Below are positions 17,372-25,703 of a stretch of DNA of 64,000 nt, piece after piece; the first letter of the stretch is position 1, and every line of letters starts with the position of its first letter. Made by a program: the position numbers and the translations under genes. The stretch spans positions 620,001 through 684,000 of the forward strand of contig NZ_OZ061549.1 in the NCBI RefSeq assembly GCF_964065165.1, read 5' to 3'. Under the pieces are notes generated by a model, which saw only the letters and a list, made by a program, of their open reading frames with translations, did no database searches and was not told the origin of the DNA. This DNA comes from Levilactobacillus yonginensis. GTDB lineage: Bacteria > Bacillota > Bacilli > Lactobacillales > Lactobacillaceae.

Positions 17372-19066
17372 TTATTCAACCGAAATCAAGAATGGGTAAA
17401 CCGGTTGGTCCCCTTCATGAACTTCTGTTTCTAAGTCATCATCCAGTGCCTCGACCTGTTCTTGCAATTGCTCCGCAACCTCAGCCGTCGTATCGGCACC
17501 ATAAATAATCGTTATAATTTCACTTTCATCATCGAGCATGGCCTTGACCGTGTCGACCGCCGTGGTCAGAAGATCCGCGTCGGTTACTTTAATCGTACCA
17601 TCAACGATTCCCATGAAGTTGCCTTCCTTGATGTCAAACCCATCAAGTTGGGTGTCACGAATGGCGTGCGTTACCTGACCGCTCTTAACAGCTGACAAGT
17701 TGTCTTCCATTGCTTCTTGGTTTTCGTCTAACTCGGCATCTGGGTTGTACCCCAGCATAGCTGTCATCCCTTGTGAAACCGTCTTAGAATGCACAATGAC
17801 GGCTGGCACATCGGCAACCTTGGCTGCTTGTTCGGCAGCTAAGAAAATGTTCTTATTGTTAGGCAATACAATGGCCCGCTTAGCCTGGCTTTGGTTGATG
17901 GCATCCACGATGTCCTGAGTACTTGGATTCATGGTCTGACCACCGTTAACTACGTGGGTCACACCTAAGCTCTTGAACAACGTCGCTAACCCGTCACCAG
18001 CAGTGATGGCAATGATGGCTGTATCAGCAGGTGTTTCTTCAGCAACTGCTGTAGCCACTGCAGAGTTAGCAGGCGTATCATCGTGTTCCATGATGGTTTC
18101 CTGTTGCATCCGCATATTGTCGACCTTGACCTTAGCTAAATCACCAAATTCTTGGCCCCAAGCAATCACTTTACCAGGGTGTTCCGTGTGGACGTGAACC
18201 TTGACGATTTCGTCATCGTTAACAACCAGTAAAGAATCACCTAAGTCAGCCAAGTAATCGTAGAAAGTATCGTAATCAAAATCGTGATCGACTTGCTTAC
18301 CGCGGCCGATACGGACCATGATTTCGGTACAGTAACCGAATTTGATGCTGTTAGGATCGAGCTTTCCTTGCACACTTTGGTGGTGGGTTGCATCGATCAT
18401 TTCATCCATTTCAGCGTCGTCAGGCTTGTAGTCGCCCTCTTCAGCAACACGACCGTTCAGGGAGTCATTGAAGGCTTCCAAAACAAAGGTCAGCCCTTGA
18501 CCACCGGAATCGACCACACCGACTTGCTTCAAGACGGGAAGTAAGTCTGGCGTCGTTGCCAAGGCAGCTTTGGCCGCTTCAAAGACGGCATCCATCACGG
18601 CTAAAACATCGTCGGACTTCTTAGCCGTGTTTAAGCCGGCCTGTGCGCCCTCACGCACAACAGTCAGGATAGTTCCCTCAGTAGGTTTCATAACTGCCTT
18701 ATAAGCTGTTTCTGCACCTGCTGCGAAGCCATCAGCCAAGTCTTGGGCCGTTAAGGTTTGCTTATCTGCCAACTTTTTAGAGAAACCACGGAAAATCTGG
18801 GACAAAATGACCCCAGAGTTCCCACGGGCCCCCATCAATAGCCCCTTAGCTAAAGCAGTTGCTAACGCCCCAACGGCAGTGCTGCCCAAGTCACGTTCGT
18901 ACTTGGCCCCACTCTGTAGGGAAAGGCTCATATTGGTTCCCGTGTCCCCATCTGGAACAGGGAAAACGTTTAGTGAGTTAATAAAATCGGCATTCTGGTT
19001 TAGTTTTTGCGAGGCGGCTTGGACCATCTTACCAAACTCAAGATTAGTAATTTCTGTTACTTTCAA
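17372..19066 (-). CDS. fakA: Fatty acid kinase subunit A (YloV/DAK2 family)
   Basis: A 564-residue kinase with an N-terminal DhaL-like domain containing NVFPVPDGDTGTNMS near residues 33-47, the nucleotide and Mg2+ site of DAK2 proteins. It has a middle domain with VHVHTEHPGK and a C-terminal DegV-related region. FakA works with FakB fatty-acid carriers to phosphorylate exogenous fatty acids, feeding acyl-phosphate to PlsY. Its position upstream of plsX is consistent with a lipid role. The Asp23-family gene yloU lies 32 bases upstream, the classic yloU-yloV pair. Confidence 0.93.
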   Translation of the reverse strand: MKVTEITNLEFGKMVQAASQKLNQNADFINSLNVFPVPDGDTGTNMSLSLQSGAKYERDLGSTAVGALATALAKGLLMGARGNSGVILSQIFRGFSKKLADKQTLTAQDLADGFAAGAETAYKAVMKPTEGTILTVVREGAQAGLNTAKKSDDVLAVMDAVFEAAKAALATTPDLLPVLKQVGVVDSGGQGLTFVLEAFNDSLNGRVAEEGDYKPDDAEMDEMIDATHHQSVQGKLDPNSIKFGYCTEIMVRIGRGKQVDHDFDYDTFYDYLADLGDSLLVVNDDEIVKVHVHTEHPGKVIAWGQEFGDLAKVKVDNMRMQQETIMEHDDTPANSAVATAVAEETPADTAIIAITAGDGLATLFKSLGVTHVVNGGQTMNPSTQDIVDAINQSQAKRAIVLPNNKNIFLAAEQAAKVADVPAVIVHSKTVSQGMTAMLGYNPDAELDENQEAMEDNLSAVKSGQVTHAIRDTQLDGFDIKEGNFMGIVDGTIKVTDADLLTTAVDTVKAMLDDESEIITIIYGADTTAEVAEQLQEQVEALDDDLETEVHEGDQPVYPFLISVE

Positions 19067-19098
19067 CTAAGTATCCTCCTTGATTTCAGTACGTCTGG

Positions 19099-19461
19099 CT
19101 AATCAGCCAACACCCGCACCCCTTGAACAATAACATTTACTGAGTTCGCGTTGACGCCCAGCATTGTTTCCAGGTTATATTTAACTTTAGATTGAACGTT
19201 CCGTGATACTTCAGAAATCTTGGTTCCGTAGCTGACGATAACGAAGACGTCAATTGCCACGCCATTTTCTTCCTGTCGCACAACAACACCGCGGGCGTAG
19301 TTCTCCCGCCGTAAAATATCATTAACGTTGTCACGGATTTGATTTTTGCTTGCCATGCCCACGACACCATAATTATCAGTCGCGGCACCCCCAACTACGG
19401 TCGCAATCACTTCATTCGTGATATCAATTGTTCCGTACTGAGTCTTAATCTTTACGGCCAT
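19099..19461 (-). CDS. yloU: Asp23/Gls24 family protein YloU
   Basis: A 120-residue protein starting MAVKIKTQYGTIDITNEV, with the Asp23 core VVVRQEENGVAIDVFVIVSYGTKISEVSRNVQ. Family members are linked to envelope stress and to fatty-acid kinase operons; the exact role is not established. The ATG at 19461 lies 9 bases after AGGAGG. A paralogue sits at 42676-43116. Confidence 0.92.
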   Translation of the reverse strand: MAVKIKTQYGTIDITNEVIATVVGGAATDNYGVVGMASKNQIRDNVNDILRRENYARGVVVRQEENGVAIDVFVIVSYGTKISEVSRNVQSKVKYNLETMLGVNANSVNVIVQGVRVLAD

Positions 19462-19489
19462 GGAAATAGCCTCCTTGTCTGGTTGTAGA

Positions 19490-19517
19490 ATCTTAACAGA
19501 GATTAATCTTACCACAA
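19490..19517 (-). promoter_or_regulatory. Possible promoter of yloU-fakA
   Basis: TTGTGG (19512-19517) and TAAGAT (19490-19495) with a 16-base spacer, about 30 bases before the yloU start. It is divergent from the rpmB promoter. Confidence 0.55.
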
Positions 19518-19601
19518 CCCACGCAAAAATAGAAATAGGAACTCTTAAAAGCACGCCCTGACGGTAAATAAGTGTCAAGCAAATTTACTTGAAAGAAAAT
19601 A

Positions 19602-19630
19602 TTGCGTTCCGCAAAATAGTATGGTAAATT
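19602..19630 (+). promoter_or_regulatory. Possible promoter of rpmB
   Basis: TTGCGT and TAAATT with a 17-base spacer and a TGG extension before the -10. An overlapping alternative starts at TTGAAA a few bases upstream. Confidence 0.55.
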
Positions 19631-19693
19631 AGTCAGGTGAGTAAAAAGCACTGCTTTTTTAAAGTAATGAATCCACAAAGGAGGGTTTACGCC

Positions 19694-19879
19694 ATGGCAA
19701 AGGATTTTATCAACGGTAAGCGGACGCGCTTCGGTAACAAGCGTTCCCACGCTTTAAATTCATCTCGTCGCGCTTGGAAGCCGAACTTACAAAAGGTTCG
19801 CATCTTAGTGGACGGTAAGCCGAAGAAGGTTTGGGTTTCTGCCCGGACTCTGAAATCAGGTAATGTAACCCGCGTTTAG
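19694..19879 (+). CDS. rpmB: Ribosomal protein bL28
   Basis: A 61-residue large-subunit protein: [20 protein letters not shown], then a Lys/Arg-rich core ending [10 protein letters not shown]. The N-terminal zinc cysteines found in some L28 proteins are absent, the zinc-independent type. The ATG at 19694 is preceded by AAAGGAGG. The gene is divergent from yloU, as in many Gram-positives, and has its own terminator. Confidence 0.96.
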   Translation: MAKDFINGKRTRFGNKRSHALNSSRRAWKPNLQKVRILVDGKPKKVWVSARTLKSGNVTRV

Positions 19880-19905
19880 TTATAAACACGGTTATATAAG
19901 AAAAA

Positions 19906-19938
19906 GCACGAACCAGTTCGCTGGTTCGTGCTTTTTTT
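19906..19938 (+). terminator. Terminator of rpmB
   Basis: A perfect 11-bp stem GCACGAACCAG/CTGGTTCGTGC with a TTCG tetraloop, followed by seven T. Confidence 0.95.
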
Positions 19939-20309
19939 GTGTCTCCTCCACTTGAAAGCGGTTATCACTGCAACCTCGAGTGAAAAGGTTTCATGTATCC
20001 GCCGGTCAATTTTCACTATGTCTGACTAAACCCCAAAACCAAATCCTTGCTGTATCAGGAATATGGCAAATAATACTTAGCAATTGAAGAAACTGGCTTT
20101 CAAAATCAGATTGCTGCTAAAAATATCGAATCACAAAAAAATATTTTTTCATTCTGCTTCAATTCAATCTAGCAATTCTGCAAAAAGTTAACTTGCACCC
20201 TGGATTAATAACCACCAATTTCGCTATATCAGTTTGGTCAGGTTGAAAACCACTCTTACTATGTCACAACCAACCACCTAATCTTTCAAAATACATCAAT
20301 GTAGCCGGA
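19939..20309. other. AT-rich spacer with no recognised gene
   Basis: About 370 bases after the rpmB terminator. No reading frame with a ribosome binding site and no clear promoter was found. It ends at structured element copy 2. Confidence 0.5.
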
Positions 20310-20486
20310 GGTTGTCAGGACTGGGGCCGGCGGTGTCGATGGTGTTAGTTCGGGTGGGCTCTGTCCGAACTTACAGCATGGGGCAAGCTTGGAGACTTGC
20401 GTGGTCTGCGGAAGGCTTCAAGTTGAGCTGGAGGACCGCTTCTCAGGCCGGAAGCGCCCCCACAGCCGGCCCCAGTCCTGGCAGCC
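20310..20486. repeat. Structured intergenic element, copy 2
   Basis: A 177-bp relative of the element at 13983, in the same orientation. The 22-base ends (20310-20331 and 20465-20486) pair at every position. Compared with copy 1, three pairs have changed on both sides at once: A-T to T-A, C-G to G-C and A-T to G-C. Hairpin 1 uses ATGGTGTTAGTTCGG (20339-20353) against 20365-20379. Hairpin 2 uses CAAGCTTGGAGACTTGCG (20384-20401) against CGGAAGGCTTCAAGTTG (20409-20425). GAGCTGGAGGACCGCT and GGCCGGAAGCG are shared with copy 1. Small frames through it are not conserved in copy 1. It lies between rpmB and the thiN terminator. Confidence 0.85.
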
Positions 20487-20511
20487 GCAGGCGGCGTGGT
20501 ACAGTCACAAT

Positions 20512-20563
20512 CCAAAAACACCAGTAATCGCAACCAACAGTGGTCGCAATTACTGGTGTTTTA
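20512..20563 (-). terminator. Terminator of rsgA-rpe-thiN
   Basis: AACACCAGTAAT pairs with ATTACTGGTGTT, with an inner GCGACCA/TGGTTGC extension, followed on the minus strand by TTTTTG. It can also terminate plus-strand transcription. Confidence 0.88.
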
Positions 20564-20573
20564 AGCAAGAACT

Positions 20574-21248
20574 TTATTCATGTCGCGCTTCGTAAGTATC
20601 ACAGCTCTGAATGACGCAGAGCAACCCGGTGTCAAACTGAAATTCACCAGTCTTACCCACAAACTCATTGCTAGCAAACGAAATTGGATACGGAATCGGC
20701 TCATTGTGTAGCTGGTACTTTTCATTGATCAGGCTTAAGTGGTCAATGGGTGTTAAGGGAATGAATGCCAGATAGTTTTTATCTGGCTCCTTCTCCAACG
20801 TGTAATGACCAGGTAGGTAGAACGAAATCGTATTTTGCTTATCGATCAGCCGAATCTGACTGGCATAAGCCTTAAACTGCGGTTCCAACACCAAAAACAG
20901 GTTGGCTAGAAAATGGTCGATTCGACCACCAGTGGCACCGTAGATGTCTACCCGTTCAGCGGCATAGTCGTTAAATGCAACTGAGACCGCCATTTGGGTA
21001 TCCGTAAAGTCTTTTTCAGGTTGAGATTGCCGAATGTCTTTCACATTCCGTCGCACCCGTTGCAACTCCGGTGCCGCCAAGGAATCAAAGTCCCCAATAG
21101 CAGCCACCGGTTGAACATTATTGTCGATCAACCGTAACGTCCCCCGGTCAACGCCAATCCAGGGGCCAACGATATTCTCAGCGAAGTCGGCCGGCCAATT
21201 GGCCTTGGGACCGCCCACGAGTAGATTAAACGTTCCGCCCCGTGGCAT
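20574..21248 (-). CDS. thiN: Thiamine pyrophosphokinase
   Basis: A 224-residue enzyme that transfers pyrophosphate from ATP to thiamine, giving the cofactor TPP. Family segments are IGVDRGTLRLID, AAIGDFDSL (active-site Asp) and QPEKDFTDTQMAV, followed by GATGGRIDHFLANL. Its start overlaps the rpe stop by one base. The gene closes the rsgA-rpe-thiN transcript. Confidence 0.95.
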   Translation of the reverse strand: MPRGGTFNLLVGGPKANWPADFAENIVGPWIGVDRGTLRLIDNNVQPVAAIGDFDSLAAPELQRVRRNVKDIRQSQPEKDFTDTQMAVSVAFNDYAAERVDIYGATGGRIDHFLANLFLVLEPQFKAYASQIRLIDKQNTISFYLPGHYTLEKEPDKNYLAFIPLTPIDHLSLINEKYQLHNEPIPYPISFASNEFVGKTGEFQFDTGLLCVIQSCDTYEARHE

Positions 21249-21901
21249 TACTTCGTTGCGTCCTTTAAAGCTTTGATTCGAGCAGCTGGATCGTCTGCGT
21301 TGAAGACGTATGAACCAGCCACTGCAACGGTCGCACCAGCCTTGGCACAGTCAACAACGGTCTGGTCGTTGACCCCACCATCAACTTCGATATCGAAGTC
21401 ATAGCCTTTTTCCTTCTTGATTGCGTCTAATTCAGCAATCTTGGAAACAGTGCTTTGTAAGAACTTCTGACCACCAAAACCGGGGTTAACAGTCATGACC
21501 AAGACTTGGCCAACCATGTCTAAGACTGGCACGATGGCGGAAACTGGCGTCCCAGGGTTGATGACGACTTCTGGGGTAGCACCAGCGTTTTGGATCATTT
21601 GTAAAGCCCGGTGAATGTGTGGCGTCGCTTCAACGTGGACACCGATAATATCAGCACCAGCCTTGGCAAAGTCTTCAACGTAACGTTCTGGGTTTTGAAC
21701 CATCATGTGAACGTCTAAGACCATCTTCGTGATTGGCCGAATCGCCTTGACCCAGCCTGGACCGTAAGACAATGCAGGGACGAAGTTACCGTCCATGATG
21801 TCGATGTGTAAGACCTCTGCTCCAGCTTGGTCCACCTTTTCGATATCTGGTTGTAAATTGACGTAATCGGCACTTAAAATTGAAGGCGCTACTTTAATCA
21901 T
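21248..21901 (-). CDS. rpe: Ribulose-phosphate 3-epimerase
   Basis: A 217-residue TIM-barrel enzyme interconverting ribulose-5-phosphate and xylulose-5-phosphate in the pentose phosphate pathway. Metal and substrate motifs are HIDIMDGNFVPALSYGP near residues 33-49, VHVEATPH, MTVNPGFGGQKF and VDGGVN near 175. rsgA ends 12 bases upstream. Confidence 0.97.
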   Translation of the reverse strand: MIKVAPSILSADYVNLQPDIEKVDQAGAEVLHIDIMDGNFVPALSYGPGWVKAIRPITKMVLDVHMMVQNPERYVEDFAKAGADIIGVHVEATPHIHRALQMIQNAGATPEVVINPGTPVSAIVPVLDMVGQVLVMTVNPGFGGQKFLQSTVSKIAELDAIKKEKGYDFDIEVDGGVNDQTVVDCAKAGATVAVAGSYVFNADDPAARIKALKDATK

Positions 21902-21913
21902 AAATTCTCTTCC

Positions 21914-22810
21914 TCATTTCTTCTTGTTATAAATTGGTTTTTGATTCTTTAACAACGTAAGTAATAACAGGTAGTTATCATATCGGCTTTGCATTAAATC
22001 GCCAGCTGCTAAGGCATCCTTGACGGCACACCCTGGCTCATTGACGTGAACGCAGCCCCTGAAACGACACTCACTAGATAGGGCCAAGAACTCTGGAAAA
22101 TACTGCCCAAGCTCCCGGTAATCGATGGTCAAGGTATCGTATGACGAAAACCCCGGCGTATCGGCCACTAACCCACCGGCCACCGGCATCAGACTCACTT
22201 TACGCGTCGTATGCCGTCCCCGGTTCAGGGCCGTAGAAATCTCACCAGTCGCTAGCGTCAGATCTGGTGAAATGTGGTTCAGCAGTGTGGACTTTCCCGC
22301 ACCGGTCTGTCCCATAATCACGGTCTCCTTGTCAGCCAACGTGGCTTTCAGTTGATCCAAGCCTTCAGCCGCAAATGGTTCCCGGGTCAAGCACACTTGA
22401 TAACCGATCTTTCGGTAACCCGCTGCCAGTTCTTCAAACTCCTGATACCGGGTATCTTCAATCAAGTCGGTCTTCGTAAAGTAGATGACCGGTTGAATGC
22501 CACTGACTTCAAGGGCAATCAGCTGACGATCCAATAAGTTGGTCGAAAATTCCGGCGCCGCGACCGCCGTCACGACGACCCCCTGATCAATGTTAGAAAC
22601 AGGTGGCCGGGTCAATGAATTGTCCCGCGGTAAAATTTCTAAAATGTAGCCTTCCTTAGGCGTCGAACTCTCAAACGTCACGCGATCTCCCACCAATGGT
22701 GTGATCCGCCGCTTGCGAAAATTCCCCCGCGCACGGGTTCGGTACATTTTGCCATCACTGAAAACATCATAGAAGCCGCTCAATGATTGGCGAATTTGTC
22801 CTTCTGACAT
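21914..22810 (-). CDS. rsgA: Ribosome small-subunit GTPase RsgA
   Basis: A 298-residue circularly permuted GTPase that checks 30S subunit maturation. It has an N-terminal OB fold, then G4 (FTKTD) before G1 (GQTGAGKSTLLNHI) and G3 (DTPGFSSY), and a C-terminal zinc site CRFRGCVHVNEPGC. It sits directly downstream of prkC, as in many Gram-positives, where the homologue is a PrkC substrate. Confidence 0.97.
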   Translation of the reverse strand: MSEGQIRQSLSGFYDVFSDGKMYRTRARGNFRKRRITPLVGDRVTFESSTPKEGYILEILPRDNSLTRPPVSNIDQGVVVTAVAAPEFSTNLLDRQLIALEVSGIQPVIYFTKTDLIEDTRYQEFEELAAGYRKIGYQVCLTREPFAAEGLDQLKATLADKETVIMGQTGAGKSTLLNHISPDLTLATGEISTALNRGRHTTRKVSLMPVAGGLVADTPGFSSYDTLTIDYRELGQYFPEFLALSSECRFRGCVHVNEPGCAVKDALAAGDLMQSRYDNYLLLLTLLKNQKPIYNKKK

Positions 22811-22854
22811 GCAGCACCTCCTTTATTCTTGTGTTTCTGTCTGGCTGATTCTAC

Positions 22855-22892
22855 ACAAAAACTCAGTCCTCTTTCATTATAAAAGAACTGAG
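22855..22892 (-). terminator. Terminator between prkC and rsgA
   Basis: CTCAGT..TCTTT pairs with AAAGA..ACTGAG, followed by TTTTTG on the minus strand. rsgA must be reached by read-through or by a promoter I could not place. Confidence 0.75.
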
Positions 22893-22912
22893 CGTTAAAT
22901 GCAGGTTTTTTC

Positions 22913-24949
22913 CTAATTTTTCGTGACATGATTATCTGAAGCGATGACGTGGCCGTCACGAACGACCTTATAAGCGCCCGATTTGCCCGCCGCTACCGTA
23001 AATGGCAGGGTCACCGTCGTATCCGCTGTGATCGTCATCTGTTTGTAGATTGAACTTAATCCGTGATCCTGATCTTTCAAATAAATCTGAACCAAATTGG
23101 ACGCCGATGAAGAACTACTGCTACTGGTATCCGAATCTTCAGTTGCCTCGCTCTCATCTGAACTATCATCAAATGGAATCTTGACGTTGACGCTGAACTT
23201 GTCGGTACTCGTGCTATCAGCCTTCTGTTCACCACGGGAAATCGTCAACGTGACTTCATCACCTTCGTGAACCACAGCCCCCTCACCAGGCGACTGCTTG
23301 ATGACTCGGTCCTTCGCAACATCGGTAGAATAGGCGTAATGGAAGGCCAGGTTCAAGTTGTGGTCAGTCGCATACTTTTGAGCCTGTGCCTTCGTCTTGT
23401 TCGACAGATCGGCCAACGTGACGGTCGCCGATCCAGTCGACACACTAAAGGTCATGTCGCTGTTCGCCGGTACCACGTTTTTGCCTGCCGCAATACTTTG
23501 CTGGATAATTTTCCCAGCTGGTACGCTACTGGAATGCACGGATTCACGGTGAACTGTGAATCCCAACGCCTCCAGCTTAGCCGCCGTGCTCGCGTACGAA
23601 TCACCCTGATAATTACCCAGTTTGAAGCGCTTAGGACCCGTACTGATCCACAGATCGACCGCCGACTGCCGTTTAAGCTGCGTTCCTGAACGTGGTTCCG
23701 TCCGAACGACCCGGTTGACCTTAACTTTACTGCTAGCCGTTTTGTGAACCTCACCCACGGTTAAATGAGCCGTTTTAAGCTCAGTACGAGCCGTTGCCTC
23801 CTTCTGACCAAGGACACTTGGCACACTGGTCATTTGGGGCTTAAAGATGGCCATGCCAATTAGAACACCCAGAATCAGTAACAACGCGACCAACCCAGCC
23901 AGTAAGAACTTGCGCCGACGGGGGTGCCGCGACTTTTTCCGCTTCTTCTTACCCTTAGCCGACGCCGAGTCGTCCTGCGTCTTAGTGACCGCCGCAGGTG
24001 ACTCTTCTGGTGCGGACTCAGTGGCCGCAGAAGCCGGTAACGGTGCGGAGCTTAACGCACTCGCCGGCAAGACTTTCGTCTCACCGTCGTCGTCATTGGC
24101 TGGTACAAATTTAACCTCGCCCGCCCGTTTGGGTGACAACGACGTTTTCAAATCTTCCGCCATACTTTCAACATCAGTATAGCGGTCCGCTGGTCGTTTA
24201 GACGTCGCCTTCAAGACCACATTTTCCAAAGCCTGTGGGATTCGGGGATCAATATCTCTGACGGACGGAATTTCCGACTGGAAGTGCTTCAAGGCAATGG
24301 AAACAGCCGTCTCGCCTTCAAAGGGCACCGTCCCTGTCAACATTTCGTAAAGCATAATTCCTAAGGAGTAGATGTCAGACTGTTTCGTCGCCATCCCGCC
24401 CCGGGCCTGTTCAGGTGAAAGATAGTGCACGGAACCCAAGACGGTATTGGTCTGTGTCAAGCTGTGTTCCGACAACGCCACCGCAATCCCAAAATCGGTG
24501 ATTTTAGCTACCCGGTTGCGATCAATCAAAATGTTTTGGGGTTTCAGGTCCCGGTGAATAATATTATGTTCATGGGCCATCTTCACGGCGCTCAGAATCT
24601 GCTCCATGATTTGGATGACCTCTTGATAGGCAATTGGGAAATGGTCTTTGATGTACGCCTTCAGGTCGGTTCCCTCGACGTACTCCATGACCAGGTACTG
24701 CATCCCGTTCTCCTCACCCACGTCGTAGACCTGCACGATGTTGGAATGAACCAATTCGGTAGCCGCCAACGCTTCACGCTGGAATCGCCGAATCGTTCCC
24801 GGATCGTCTCTCAAATCAAGACGCAGCAACTTGACCGAGACGTCCCGGTCAAGAATCAAATCATGTGCTAAATAAACGTTGGCCATACCGCCTTCGCCCA
24901 AAGCGCGGATGATACGGTAGCGGCCATTTAGCGTATAACCGGTCCGCAT
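22913..24949 (-). CDS. prkC: Eukaryotic-type Ser/Thr kinase with PASTA domains (PrkC/Stk)
   Basis: A 678-residue transmembrane kinase that senses peptidoglycan or lipid II fragments and adjusts wall synthesis and translation factors. The kinase domain (about 1-270) has GEGGMANVY, the ATP lysine K40, HRDLKPQNI (132-140) and TDFGIAVA (DFG at 152-154). A cytoplasmic linker rich in Ala, Ser and Glu ends in a basic patch before one membrane helix (FLLAGLVALLLILGVLIGM). Outside are three PASTA repeats and a Ser-rich linker to a C-terminal domain. Its start overlaps the stop of the phosphatase gene, which is frameshifted here. Confidence 0.96.
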   Translation of the reverse strand: MRTGYTLNGRYRIIRALGEGGMANVYLAHDLILDRDVSVKLLRLDLRDDPGTIRRFQREALAATELVHSNIVQVYDVGEENGMQYLVMEYVEGTDLKAYIKDHFPIAYQEVIQIMEQILSAVKMAHEHNIIHRDLKPQNILIDRNRVAKITDFGIAVALSEHSLTQTNTVLGSVHYLSPEQARGGMATKQSDIYSLGIMLYEMLTGTVPFEGETAVSIALKHFQSEIPSVRDIDPRIPQALENVVLKATSKRPADRYTDVESMAEDLKTSLSPKRAGEVKFVPANDDDGETKVLPASALSSAPLPASAATESAPEESPAAVTKTQDDSASAKGKKKRKKSRHPRRRKFLLAGLVALLLILGVLIGMAIFKPQMTSVPSVLGQKEATARTELKTAHLTVGEVHKTASSKVKVNRVVRTEPRSGTQLKRQSAVDLWISTGPKRFKLGNYQGDSYASTAAKLEALGFTVHRESVHSSSVPAGKIIQQSIAAGKNVVPANSDMTFSVSTGSATVTLADLSNKTKAQAQKYATDHNLNLAFHYAYSTDVAKDRVIKQSPGEGAVVHEGDEVTLTISRGEQKADSTSTDKFSVNVKIPFDDSSDESEATEDSDTSSSSSSSASNLVQIYLKDQDHGLSSIYKQMTITADTTVTLPFTVAAGKSGAYKVVRDGHVIASDNHVTKN

Positions 24950-25691
24950 TAGTCAGCCACCTCCCGCCCCGGATTGGTGATCAGTAAGACCGTAATATTG
25001 TCCAACCCACCGGCAGCGTTAGCTAAGTTGACCAAGTCGTCACACTTTTCAGTGGGGGTCAGATTGCTTAACAATACGTCCTTGATGGCCGTATCATCAA
25101 CCATATTGGTCAACCCATCGGTACAAAGCATGAGTTGGTCGCCCATGACTAACGGGTACGTATTGAGGTCAAAGCGGGCGTCCGTTGAGATGCCCAGCGA
25201 GCGAATGATGACGTTCTTTTGGGGATGGTGCCGGGCGGCCTGCTTACTGATTTCACCGCGTTTAACCAACTCGTTGACCAGCGAATGGTCTTCGGTCAGT
25301 TGCCGCAAGACATCATCTCGTAGGAGGTAAGCGCGTGAATCACCAATGCTGGCAATGACAACTTCATCTGTAAAGTAGAGAGCCGCCACCAAGGTAGTTC
25401 CCATACCGTTTAGATCCGCAAACTGGTTGGACTTATCGATGATCGATTGATTTTCCGCCGTGATTTCGGTGGTGATCCAGTCGCGAGCAGCAGCAGGAGT
25501 GGTTAGGTCTGTCTGTTCAAACTCATGACCCAGGTGGGACACCGCCATAGCACTCGCCAGCCCCCCTGGTGACCGCCGATACCATCCGCAATAATGGCCA
25601 GATGTTGGCCAGCTTGGTTGGTATACACATCGACGTAATCTTCATTATCATTGCGTTGCTTCCCAATGGACGTTCGGTATGCGACTTCCAT
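24949..25691 (-). pseudogene. prpC: PP2C phosphatase PrpC/Stp, frameshifted
   Basis: The cognate phosphatase of PrkC, broken as read here. The N-terminal piece (from ATG 25691) encodes MEVAYRTSIGKQRNDNEDYV and IADGIGGHQGG, the Mg/Mn-binding motifs, then runs out of frame and stops near 25503. The remaining roughly 200 residues, starting around AMAVSHLGHEFEQTDL, continue in another frame to 24949 with ASIGDSRAYLL and TDGLTNMVDD. The junction lies near 25552-25570, after a run of six G on the coding strand. The family normally reads GGDVAS here; loss of four bases would give exactly the sequence seen. Restart at the internal ATG (25548) would lack the metal-binding N-terminus. A sequencing error is possible. 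Confidence 0.85.
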
Positions 25692-25703
25692 TAGCACTCA
25701 CCC

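Noticed and set aside
20312..20533. Small reading frames of 62-71 residues on both strands through element copy 2
   Set aside because: They follow the palindrome, have no good ribosome binding site, and copy 1 does not conserve them. The substitutions keep base pairs, not codons.
25503..25691. Programmed frameshift in prpC
   Set aside because: No slippery heptamer with a following pseudoknot was recognised, and PrpC is not known to use recoding. Mutation or sequencing error is simpler.
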